Positions 7,775-16,833 of a DNA stretch of 21,585 nt are shown here, piece by piece. Under the pieces are notes generated by a model, which was not told the DNA's origin, ran no database searches, and was given only the letters and a program-made list of their open reading frames with translations. This DNA comes from Hypsibius dujardini (taxonomy: Eukaryota > Tardigrada > Eutardigrada > Parachela > Hypsibiidae): positions 1 to 21,585 of the forward strand of contig LRSR01002420.1 of NCBI GenBank assembly GCA_001579985.1, read 5' to 3'. How positions within the stretch are numbered: the first letter of the stretch is position 1; each line of letters starts with the position of its first letter. The translations under genes were made by a program, and so were the position numbers.

Positions 7775-10391
7775 ATGGGTCGTTTCCTAGTTCTCGCTTT
7801 GACTGTCACATGCATGGTGGCTCACGGTAGGTCAAACAATAAACATTTTGTCCTGGACTTTCTTGGATACAAACACGAACGGTGCCATGATATTCTGCGC
7901 GTGTGTTTGCGTGTTCAACAGCCTCGGCATTGTCCTGCTATCAGTGCCAGTACACTGAGGGTGAAGCCGAGAGCGTTGCCAACCAGAAAAACTGCGCTGA
8001 CACGTTTAGCGGCCAAAATATCGCGACGGCAACGACGGTATCCGGCATGGACTGTGCCTCCTGCGTAGCCATGAAGTCCACGTACAAGGGAAAAGGTAAG
8101 ATAAGGCCAATCGTATAAACGTAAGTGTAGGACAATTTAAGCCCGGAGTGAGAAAAACCCAATTCAACAATATTACGTGCTTTATAGCAGCAAGTTATGA
8201 TACCTTCATAATCCGTGTCAGATCAACAGAAAGTCATTTGAAAAGATTATACTCTGCCCCCTTTGCCAGAACTAATATGAACATCATTCCAACATTGTCA
8301 GAAAGATTCTCCAGATCAGTATTATTTTGGGGCGTGGTCTGGGAAGAATCATCTAACATGCCAGATCAGACGATCTGACTTTTTTTGGTCTGGCACAGAC
8401 TATGAACGTAGCAATAGATTATGTTTTGAGCGGCCCTTTATGAAACCGTGCAACACCAAAACCTAGAGATTTGCACATTTACCGATACAGCCCGAAGATA
8501 CACGATTCTGTAGATTTAAGAAGTTTTTATATTCACTTTTAACTTTATCTACTGTACGCTCCCGATCTTAAGGGTCGATTTTAGATCCGGCCCGAATACA
8601 CGATCCGCTCGCTGGGTTGTTCATTCAGATTTCAATCAAGCAAGGTAGCATAGCCTGTCTGGTAAAAACCAACGGGCCAATCACGAATAAGTGAACGGAA
8701 TTGAACGATCCGCTCAAGCTTGATGTGAATCAGCGGAGGTGGAGCATAATTGACCCTTTAGATCGGGAGCGTACAGTACATAACCCTAGTGAACATGAGA
8801 TTTTGAATATCAGGAAAAACATATGACCCAACATAATACCTTAAATTTTTCTGCTGTAGGCCATATAAAATTTTATAGATCCTTATAAATTTTATCCATA
8901 CTGATAAAATTCGTAAGTTTTTTTGTAAGGTCTTATAAATGTTTTTAAGTTGTAAGAACGGACTCTGAAAATTATTATAAGTTTTTAGCAGAAAAAGATG
9001 ACCAGTGGTCAATTTGGACGGAAACATATATACAGCAAAGCGAAATCATCAAATTGCTGCCACTGAATGTTAGTTTTAGGTTTAACCAACAGTAAAAAGG
9101 CTAAGGTACTGACCGTCGATTATTATATTTTTTTACGGGAAACGATAATGCATTATTTAGTAGTTTCACGTCAAAAAAACATGTTTTTTGGCAACTTTTT
9201 TGTGAATATTATCACCGCGAGGCGAAAAAGTTCCGTTCAACGTGTAGAATGCGTGTTGGTGCAGTGGATTGTACGTGTTCTTTCAATAGCTTCACTTTAA
9301 AATTTAGCAGGATACACAGAGTTCGAATCCTGTCTAGCGCACACTTTATATTATTATTTTATTATTTGTCGTTTATAAGTCCTTACAAAAATTTGTTTGA
9401 AATCCGCCGTACATATTTCATACTTATTAAGTAAGAAAGCAATATGTTCTTTCGTAAGACATAACATTTTCTCTTATGTTTCATGTTTACTAGGGTAATG
9501 ATCACAATTGGCGCAGGCACGGACATTTGACAAGGAAATTTTTGCACCGTAAATTTTATTAATGGTCATTTTTTAATAACAAAGACAATTTAATATTAAA
9601 TGTGTAATATAATGTGCATGTAACACACGTAGGCTACATTCACATACTGTTACCTGTGGTGGTGCATATTTGCAGTCACCACAATGCGGACATGTCGACC
9701 GGATGGCGTTCCCAGCGGTCCGGGTGTACCTGTCGGCTGCACAACCGATAACTGCAACAACGGGGCAGCCTTTGAATATCCTGCATCGTCATTACCTGCA
9801 CCGGCAACGGACCTCTCCTGCTACCAGTGCGGCTACACCGATGGGGACACTGCTGAGCATGCCTTCAACCAGAAAAACTGCGCCGATCCCTTCACATCAG
9901 AGGGAATCAACAAGATGATCGCGGTCGGGGGCATGGGATGCGTAACCTGTATTAGCGGGAAATCTGTAGTCAATGGGAAAAGTACGTAAAAAAAGCACAA
10001 GGGATTCTATCATTGTGATTGATAGTTGTATCGGGTGAAAAGACACTTAGCAGCAATGCAAGTTTACAGGCGAGGTTTCGATCACTATACTGGCACTACT
10101 TCTGACTTTCATTATATGTTTCGTTTCGTTTCGTAGCAGGTGAGCGACCTAACACTTAACAGACACTTACTAATTACAGCCGTCACTTCGCGCGCATGTA
10201 TGCCGGCTGACATTCCCGACGGTACTGGAGGATTGGAGACATGCAAGACTAACAACTGCAATGACGGTACTGTCCCTCTTGTCACCATACCGCCGCTGCC
10301 AAGTACTAGTCCCACGGTTGGTAACAGCGGAAGCGCCAAGGCGGCCGGTGTAACTGTCCTGGTACTGGGCGCCCTTTTAGTTTGCCTCTGA
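7775..10391 (+). CDS. Ly6/uPAR-like two-domain GPI-anchored surface protein, copy A (no stalk repeats)
   Basis: Four exons: 7775-7826, 7922-8095, 9676-9981 and 10180-10391. All introns are GT-AG and phase 1; the product is 247 aa. Exon 1 is a signal peptide (MGRFLVLALTVTCMVAH). Exon 2 begins domain 1 (LSCYQCQYTEGE, NQKNCADTF, GMDCASC). Exon 3 ends domain 1 (MRTCRPDG, GCTTDNCNN), passes a Pro/Ala linker and begins domain 2 (LSCYQCGYTDGD, NQKNCADPF, GMGCVTC). Exon 4 ends it (RACMPADIP, ETCKTNNCND), then gives a small-residue stretch and the hydrophobic tail VTVLVLGALLVCL. LxCYxC starts and CN ends are Ly6/uPAR hallmarks, but each domain has 8 cysteines rather than the usual 10. The mature protein should sit on the outer cell surface on a GPI anchor. 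This copy lacks the 33-bp repeats of B and C. Intron 2 (1580 bp) holds a MITE and a tRNA-like stretch. The ligand is unknown. Confidence 0.85.
8552..8776. mobile_element. TA-flanked MITE in intron 2 of copy A, 225 bp
   Basis: The ends CTGTACGCTCCCGATCTTAA (8552 onward) and GATCGGGAGCGTACAG (ending at 8776) are inverted repeats of about 28 bases with few differences, and TA flanks both sides (8550-8551 and 8777-8778). A TA duplication fits the Tc1/mariner group. Copy C shows the uninterrupted site, CTTTTAACTTTACATACATG, at about 19746-19765. Confidence 0.7.
8779..9503. other. Copy-A-specific AT-rich insertion in intron 2
   Basis: Copy C runs directly from AACTTTACATACATGG into CACAATTGGCGCAGGCACGG, whereas copy A has this extra stretch between the two. 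It is rich in TATAAATTTT-like sequence and carries the tRNA-like segment. I found no inverted ends. It may be a second mobile element or sequence lost from C. Confidence 0.5.
9250..9341 (+). tRNA. Degenerate tRNA-like sequence (tRNA pseudogene or SINE head)
   Basis: TTGGTGCAGTGG matches the tRNA internal A box, and GAGTTCGAATCC, 51 bases on, matches the B box. The T arm can pair ACAG/CTGT, with a bulge before TTCGAAT. The ends TGCGTG and AGCGCA pair only in part. The middle is too AT-rich and irregular to give a clear anticodon stem. An AT-rich tail follows. Known SINEs start with such a head, but no second copy is visible here. It is unlikely to be a working tRNA. Confidence 0.4.
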
Positions 10392-11119
10392 AAACTCACA
10401 GCTACTAGCAATATACGGAGAATACGGAGAATTCGGCACACTATTTCCGATTTTTCACAACCACATGCTTGGTGATTTCCTACTTTGATTTCTTAGCTTT
10501 TTTTAGCTTTGCCGTGCAATAACAAGTAAATTTAAAAATATGTATGAATTTCTGGTTGCTGTCAGAAGAACTGTCAATTAAAACAATGAATTCTTGGTTG
10601 TTAAACAAAAGGGTCATCTACACATGGACTTCTGTATGTACTAGAACGACGGCAGCAGTTGAGGCTGGGTAAATACGACGAACTATCCTGCTACCATCGT
10701 AAATTTGTCAGTTGTTTGAAAAATCGATCAGTTCTGCAGCACTTGCTCATATAACACCTAATGTCACTAACGTGGTTCGCGATAGATCAAATTGTAATGC
10801 CCATTATGCACACCGTAATCAATCAATCGATTCTCCACTGCTATCTAATCCAGGATTTTCATCGTTTCTTTCTGAAATTTCAAGACTTTTCTTGAATCAC
10901 AAATATTTTAAAATCATCAATCAAAATCAAGAAAATCAACATAAAACATTTCGTTGATTTAAAATCAAAACTTTACAGGTACCCGATTGGTGATAAGAAA
11001 AATCACCAAAATCACCACTAGAACAGCCTGGGTTATCGCCACTCTCCCCTCCTCAAAGATGAACTCGTTGACGCGTTCGCCTTAACGAGAACGAGTGCTG
11101 CAATGCAAACGAAGAGGCT
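10392..11119. other. 3' flank of copy A, no further gene
   Basis: The first 280 bases match the 3' flanks of B and C, including CACATGGACTTCTGTATGTA, so they were duplicated with the gene. No exact AATAAA is present; AATAAC at about 10519 sits where copy B has AATAAA. From about 10900 to 11010 there is a run of ATCAA/ATCACC-type simple sequence. The 81-codon frame at 10712-10957 has no support. Confidence 0.55.
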
Positions 11120-11277
11120 TACTGTACTGTCGCGATTCTAACGGCCGTTTTTTGGCCCCACCTGTACATTACGACCCCCGGGTCCGGGCCGGGCTGGAGT
11201 TGAATCCGTGACGTCACCGAGTCTTGCACGGGGGGAGGCGGGGCTAAGCTGGCCGTTAGAATCGCGACAGTACAGTA
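11120..11277. mobile_element. MITE with perfect 27-bp inverted ends, TA flanked
   Basis: TACTGTACTGTCGCGATTCT (11120 onward, through ACGGCC at 11146) is perfectly inverted at 11251-11277. If the outer TA is the target duplication, the element is 11122-11275 (154 bp) and belongs with the Tc1/mariner-type MITEs. The middle is GC-rich with no frame. Perfect ends suggest a fairly recent insertion. Confidence 0.8.
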
Positions 11278-11550
11278 CGTTTGGCAGGTTTAGTACCGTG
11301 ATTGAGATGATTTATGGATCTGAAGTGTGTCATCGAAAGCGTTAAATTACTCCAAAGTTGATCACATCCGCTGGAACAGCTGTGCCAGACGTCGGCGGAC
11401 TTGGTTTGTCAAAATGATGAGATTACAAGACCGCGTCCAAGTAAAAATACTAGCAGAACAACAGTGTTCGTCCGATCCGGCACCTAAGTTGATGAAGTCG
11501 CCATAGTTTGGTCCATTCTTGAATAAGGATAGTCTACGGCTATGCTAGAG

Positions 11551-11675
11551 GTACACAGCTGTGGCAGGAATTTGCCCCAACGAGCCGAATTGAACTGAAC
11601 GTTTCACACTCTAAGCCAACGAATGACGTTCAGTTCAATTCGGCTCATCGCGGCAAATTCTCGCCACACCTGTAC
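11551..11675. mobile_element. Inverted-repeat element, 125 bp
   Basis: The left arm GTACACAGCTGTGGCAGGAA, with GAGCCGAATTGAACTGAACG further in, pairs with the right arm, which contains CGTTCAGTTCAATTCGGCTC and ends CGCCACACCTGTAC. The arms are about 50 bases with scattered mismatches around a loop of about 30 bases. No clear target duplication was found. Confidence 0.7.
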
Positions 11676-11860
11676 CCCAGATTTGATACCAAACCGTCCG
11701 GGCGGTGCAAGGGAGTTACAATCCGGTAATAATTTAATTGGGGAGAGCTATCACGGGTATCCCATCGTCGTCAAGTCAATTTCTATGCCCCCGGGGCCCC
11801 CAACGGGATTGGGGTAAATAAAAAGCCAATTGATGGTACGATCAGAAATAAATCGGAGTC

Positions 11861-12240
11861 TGCTTCATGCACAACGCTCGATAAGCGTGGTTTTTTGTCG
11901 GCCTTTACATCTGGAAACGGTGTCCTGGATGTGAAGATTTCATGATCACTCATACGGGTCACAGCTGGATCAAGATTCCTATTTAAGGGTCATCATTACG
12001 TCTTCGCGCACATATTCTCGACGCAATCAAAAGTGTTCGGAGGATTAATTCCACTAATCAAGCTCCATTTTGTCAAAATCACATCAAAGTAGCATAACCA
12101 GAAACATTATTCAGTACAATAAGCAATCAAGACTGAGATTCCACGCAAGGAAAGGGTGTCAAATTGCTATTTGAGGTTGGAAGTGAAGAAGATAAGCATT
12201 TGTATTTTGTATTTATTTGAAAGCAGACAAACCCTTTTTG
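11861..12240. repeat. 380-bp spacer block duplicated between A-B and B-C
   Basis: It aligns without large gaps to 16834-17213, from TGCTTCAT to AACCCTTTTTG. The last 190 bases, including AGTAGCATAACCAGAAACAT, are almost identical, while the first half has more changes. It is part of the gene duplication unit. Short frames in it are not conserved as protein. A conserved regulatory or RNA role is possible but not shown. Confidence 0.85.
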
Positions 12241-12476
12241 AGGGATAGCTAAGTCTGTTTGCAGGCAAGATTTTGTCACAAACGCGAAGAGATCTTCTGC
12301 TTAAAACTGGGAAGAGATTCACAATCTGACAGGTCAGACAAAGAGAGATCACTATATACATTTCTCAATCGTACACAAATCAGGTTGTTGCCCTTTTCCT
12401 CGCTTGTAGTCGGCTTGAATTCGGGGGAAGTACAAAAGTAAATCTCTAAACAAAGCGCCGCTGTTTTGTACTATAT

Positions 12477-12810
12477 GTACGAGATAAAGGCCGTTACCAG
12501 GCCGGTTTTTTCAACGTTGATTTCCCGGCGCTGCAGTGCTGCCATGCCATTAAAAATGGTTTGAAAACATTCAGAAAAATTCTCTGACCCATTTTAGTTT
12601 GTTCCTAAGCCTCACGGTTCGAATTTGAGTCCAAAAAAGGAAGAGAAGAATCTCAATTGAGAAGTGTGCAGGTAGTCCTGTAGAGGCCACTTCGGTTCCA
12701 TCTCCCTGGGTTGACTTCGCAAAAACGACTTATGCGCCACCTGTTGGCCTGCCGGCCTGGTTAAGTTACGATTTCTAAAATCGGCCTGGTTAGCGGCCTT
12801 TACCTCGTAC
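12477..12810. mobile_element. Inverted-repeat element, 334 bp
   Basis: The left end GTACGAGATAAAGGCCGTTA (12477 onward, to TTTT at 12509) is repeated inverted at 12777-12810, ending GCGGCCTTTACCTCGTAC, with three substitutions and one single-base gap over 34 bases. An extra partial copy of the end (GGCCTGGTTAAG) lies just inside the right end. No transposase frame was found. Confidence 0.7.
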
Positions 12811-13666
12811 TGCACTGCATGCATGCTGTGCATGACAAAAGGCGTCCATCTTGGGAGTGTGACCAATGAAAAGAGCAGGAATCAATAGGCGGACCAAAGG
12901 CAGTTGCAGAGACAAATAAATAGAGGAAATTCCTGGCCGCACTTGAGAGCGATAAGACAAAGCCAAAAATAGCCAGAAAAGAAGAAACGCCGGCAACGGG
13001 AATGATGCAGAGACGGAAAATAATTGCAGAAGCCCTCCCAGTTTGAGCCGTGGCAGACACAACAGATAAAAAGGTTCATACACGATCCGATACCATACAG
13101 GTACAACCTAAAATAATTCCGACACTCTCCCAAATGATCCAGACAAGTTCCCACAAGGTACAGACACGCTCCAACTTGCCCGTTACAGTGACCTCTACGT
13201 TTACTGTACGAGGTAAAACTTTTAAGTTGACGCACTTTTTATTTTCCCTACTGTTTCATGGTTTGCCAATAGAGTCGACATTTTAAACTTTGAAAATATC
13301 CGAAAAAACCTGGTAAAATATTACCCAATCAAAAATATGAATCGGGTTGTAGACTGCGGAGAGGTGCATGGAATAAAGAAAGAGAAATTTGTTGTAAAAA
13401 CTGTCGGATTCGAGGCTGTAGGGGACGCCACTTGCTTGTTTGCACACACATCGCATCAGTTGCGACATGTGCGCCTCCTGTTTCCCTCGCTGCGTCAACT
13501 TAAACTGTCTGTCCTCGTACTGAAACTGTCACTCTGGTCCGGATCAATGGATGGATCAATAAATGCATAAACGTATCTGTTGATTACCCATTTCGATGTT
13601 CTTGGAGACACACAAACACACACGGTAGAAAAACAATCAATCAATCAGTGGCAGCAGACATTGCTT
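12811..13666. other. Spacer before copy B; no gene seen
   Basis: Open frames on both strands (71-117 codons) lack family signals. At about 13080-13190 the plus strand has a loose array of CAGACA/CCGACAC-type units of roughly 20-27 bases, which gives the opposite strand a spurious cysteine-rich frame. Bases 13558-13665 match 17710-17815, another trace of the duplication unit. Confidence 0.5.
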
Positions 13667-13726
13667 CCTTGGCAGCTCTGGCTGATCACTTAATAAAAAA
13701 CAAGTGATCAGCCAGAGCTGTCAAGG
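13667..13726. repeat. Hairpin at a head-to-head MITE junction
   Basis: CCTTGGCAGCTCTGGCTGAT (arm 13667-13691) and its complement (13702-13726) match at 24 of 25 bases around a 10-base A-rich loop. The right arm continues as the local MITE family to about 13810. The left arm is an inverted piece of the same family, so two copies are joined here. Confidence 0.8.
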
Positions 13727-13971
13727 AATGCGAATAGACCAATCACGGGATTTTTTTATGTGCATGACCAAACATTTCGCTTGCTCCCTGATATCTTTTT
13801 CTGAAACCCTATTATGACAGACCTTTTTTACACAATTAATTACACACTGACAAGCACACTGTCGCTAATGCAATAAAATATATAGTATAGTAGTATATAT
13901 CTTCGAAATGTATTGCACTTTCAAGTCACGAATTACATAGGCAATAAAAAAAATGTGTTTTAATATTATTG

Positions 13972-14241
13972 TTGATTGCCATTGTTGATTGTCCATAAAA
14001 GCTATTGACATTTTACTTTCAACTTAAAACAAGATAAGATTATATCGTACCAGTCGATTGATACCGAGACAAGAAGTCGTTTGTCGATAAGAGCATAAAG
14101 AAAAAGGAGTTGCAGATACTTGCATCAAAATTATTGGCAATTCTCAAAGTTTCACGCTGTATTAACTATAAATTTCCGAGTCAGTATTCGCCCCTCCCCC
14201 TTCCAAGGTTCCCTTCATAGTCGATCGCTCCACTCGAGAAA
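13972..14241 (+). promoter_or_regulatory. Promoter region of copy B with altered TATA box
   Basis: The region aligns with the 260 bases before the ATGs of A and C. The GATA-type site AGATAA is at 14032-14037. At the TATA position copy B reads GCATAAAG (CATAAA at 14094-14099) instead of CTATAAAG, so initiation may be weaker or shifted. Confidence 0.5.
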
Positions 14242-16327
14242 ATGGATTGTTTCTTAGTTCTCGTTTTGACAGTCACATGCATGGTGACCCACGGTAGGTC
14301 AAACGATGAAACATTTTGTCCTGGACTTTCTTGGATATAAATGTGAACTGTGCCGTGATATACTGTAAGTTAGTTTAAATGTTCAACAGCCTCGGCATTG
14401 TCTTGCTACCAGTGCCAGTACACTGACGGTGAAGCCGAGAGCGTTGCCAACCAGAAAAACTGCGCTGACACGTTCAACAGCCAAAATATCGCAACGGCAA
14501 CGACGGTATCCGGCAAAAACTGTGTCTCCTGCGGAGCCATAAAGTCCACGTACAAGGGAAAAGGTAAGATAAGGCTAATCGCATAAACGTACGCGTTGTG
14601 CAATATAAGCCCAGAGTGACCCTATTCAAACAGTATGACGTGCTTTATAGCAGCAAGCTATGCTACGCTCATAGTCCGTGTCAGACCGTGTCAGATCGCC
14701 AAAAGGCCAGTTGAAATGGGTAAACTACGCCCCCTTAATCAAAAACGTTTTTTGAGTGGCCCGTTATAAAACGGTGCAACACCAAAACCTAGATTTTAAT
14801 TTAAATTAAATTAAAATTGTTAATTCAATTTGCATGTAACACACGTAGGCTGCATTTCCATACTCTTACCTGCGGTGGTGTGTATTTGCAGTCACCACAA
14901 TACGGACATGTGTACCAGATGGCATGCCCGGTGCACTTGCCGGCTGCAAAACTGATAACTGCAACAACGGGGCAGCCCGTGAATATCTTGCATCGCCATT
15001 ACCTGCACCGGCAACGGATCTCTCCTGCTACCAGTGTTCCTACGATGGGGACACCGCTGAGCATGCCTTCAACCAGAAAAACTGCGCCGATCCCTTCCAG
15101 TCAGACGGAATCAACAAGGTGGTCGCAATCATGGGCATGGCATGCGTAACCTGTACTAGCGGGAAATCTGTAGTCAATGGGAAAAGTAAGTTATAAAAGC
15201 ACAAGAGATTCTATCACTGTGATGGACAAGGGCTGATTATTAGCGACAACGCGGTCGTCAATCAATTGTGTAAAGAAACATTTCAAAAAAGGATGTCGAA
15301 ACACGATTTCAGCGAGCAAGCGAAATGTTGAGCCGTGCGCGTCACAATCAAGGCCTGTGATTGGTCTATTCGCATTTTCCAATTGTTGACAGCTCTGCTG
15401 CTTTATCGCTCAGCCAAATGCGATCAGCGCATTTTAGAAATTCACTGATCGATTTTCCTTGACAGCTGCGGCTGATCACTTGTTCAAACTTGTTCATCAA
15501 AACTTTTTTGATCCATTTTTATGATTGATGGCAAACGTGACAAACGTGACAAACGCATTCCCGCTATTGATGTAGTCACACCTGTTCAGTGGCGCGCCGA
15601 GGGGGGGGGGCGGTGTTTTGTTGATCTAAAATCCCCCTCGAAAGTAAAAAAGTGCCCCAAGGGTCTCCCATTACAGAAAAACACTATGATTAAGAATTGT
15701 CATGCAATACTCCCCTTTACGTTCTATCGGAAATATTTCGGATACAATAAAAAACACCCCCCCCCCTTAAACCAAAGCTCGGCGCGCCACTGCACCTGTT
15801 GATAGTTGCCTCTTTTTTGAGCGAAAGGACAGTTAACAGCAATGCAAGTTTACTGGAACGTATAGGCGAGGTCTCGATCATTATACTGCCACTGTTTCTT
15901 ACTTTTCATTACATGTTTCTTTTCGCATTAGTTGAGCGACTTAAAAATTAACAGGCGCTTATTAATTACAGACGTTACTTCGCGCGCATGTTTGGCAAAT
16001 GACAATCCCACCGATATTGGAGGATTGGAGACGTGCAAGACTAACAACTGCAATGATGGTACTGCCCCTCTTTTCACCATACCGCCGCTGCCAGGTACTG
16101 GTCCCACAGTAGAAACAGTCAATGGAAGTACTGGTCTCACGGTACCAACAATCAGTGAAAGTACTGGTCCCACGGGAGCTACGGTCAATGGAGGTACTGG
16201 TCCCACGGGAGCTACGGTCAATGGAGGTACTGTTCCTACGGAGGCAACAACGGTTGGTAGCGGCGGAAACGCCAAGGCGACCGGTGTAACTGCCCTGGTA
16301 CTGGGCGCCCTCTTTGTTTGCCTGTGA
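14242..16327 (+). CDS. Ly6/uPAR-like two-domain GPI-anchored surface protein, copy B (four stalk repeats)
   Basis: Exons 14242-14293, 14390-14563, 14892-15185 and 15972-16327 join in phase 1 to give 291 aa. The signal peptide MDCFLVLVLTVTCMVTH leads to domain 1 (LSCYQCQYTDGE, GKNCVSCG, IRTCVPDG, GCKTDNCNN) and domain 2 (LSCYQCSYDGD, NQKNCADPF, GMACVTC, RACLANDNP, ETCKTNNCND). All 16 cysteines of copy A are kept. Exon 4 then encodes four 11-residue Thr/Gly-rich units and the GPI tail VTALVLGALFVCL. A possible N-glycosylation site (Asn-Val-Thr) is created at the exon 3/4 junction, where A and C have Thr-Val-Thr. Linker changes relative to A are in-frame: exon 3 is 12 bases shorter. Intron 3 holds two MITEs. 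AATAAA is at 16455-16460. Confidence 0.85.
15280..15512 (-). mobile_element. MITE family member, inverted, in intron 3 of copy B
   Basis: The sequence is the reverse complement of the family seen at 6818-7020 and 18004-18222. It runs from TTTCAAAAAAGGATGTCG, through CAGCGAGCAAGCGAAATGTT and CGGCTGATCACTTGTTCAAA, to AACTTTTTTGAT. Copy C has a relative at the same place in the same orientation; copy A has none. Confidence 0.75.
15587..15792. mobile_element. 206-bp hAT MITE with perfect 8-bp target duplication in intron 3 of copy B
   Basis: The ends CAGTGGCGCGCCGAG (15587-15601) and CTCGGCGCGCCACTG (15778-15792) are perfect inverted repeats. CACCTGTT stands on both sides (15579-15586 and 15793-15800). 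Copy C has the uninterrupted site (ATACCTGTTGATAGTTGCC) at about 20615. Inside are a G run at the left and a C run at the right. The 93-codon open frame across it is an accident of the element. CAG ends with an 8-bp duplication identify the hAT group. Confidence 0.92.
16118..16249 (+). repeat. Coding minisatellite, 4 units of 33 bp (copy B)
   Basis: The units encode VNGSTGLTVPT, ISESTGPTGAT, VNGGTGPTGAT and VNGGTVPTEAT, directly before the GPI signal. Units 2 and 3 are nearly identical at their 3' parts (CCCACGGGAGCTACG). The composition (Thr, Ser, Gly, Asn) suits an O-glycosylated stalk; one unit has an Asn-Gly-Ser sequon. Confidence 0.95.
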
Positions 16328-16454
16328 AAATTCACTTACTTACAGTATACGGAGAATACGGAAAATGGGGCACAGTATTTATAATTTTTAACAAACACAC
16401 GCTTAGTGAATGCTTAGTGATTTTTTGCCGTTTTTGCTTTGCCGTGCAGCAACA

Positions 16455-16460
16455 AATAAA
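16455..16460 (+). promoter_or_regulatory. Polyadenylation signal AATAAA of copy B
   Basis: It lies 128 bases after the stop. The same place reads AAGTAAA in copy A and AATATA in copy C, so only B has the canonical hexamer there. A second AATAAA follows at 16514-16519. Confidence 0.5.
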
Positions 16461-16833
16461 TTTGAAAATATGTATGTTTTCTGGTTGCTGTCACAGCAGC
16501 TGTCAATTGAGGCAATAAATTTCTAGTCGTTAAATTAAAGGATCATTTACACATGGACTTCTGTATGTACCATAAACGACGGCAGCAGTTGAGGTAAATA
16601 CGACAAACTATCCTGCTACCAGGGACTCGTTTAAAATCCTTGCAAGTAGTAACCAGGACCGTGGGCAAATGGGCAAACTACATTTTTCCAGAGTGAACCC
16701 AAAGATCGGCTTATTGTTCTCAATCATTTTGAATCCTATCAGGGTGTAGGGGTCTGACTTCCAAGGGCCCCCTCGGTTTCCAGACGTATTTCAAAAACTT
16801 TTTTCGATTACAGTTGAGGTTTGTTAGAATTCA

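Noticed and set aside
8758-9027. An 89-codon minus-strand frame in copy A intron 2
   Set aside because: It is AT-rich, Lys/Asn/Tyr/Leu-biased translation of simple sequence inside an insertion, with no family pattern.
12882-13235. A 117-codon minus-strand cysteine-rich frame with short repeats
   Set aside because: The repeats follow a loose tandem DNA array on the plus strand. Cysteine spacing is irregular, and there is no signal peptide or splice support.
15521-15802. A 93-codon plus-strand frame starting MIDGKRDKRDKR
   Set aside because: It spans the hAT MITE, including both ends and the target duplication, and does not exist in copies A or C.
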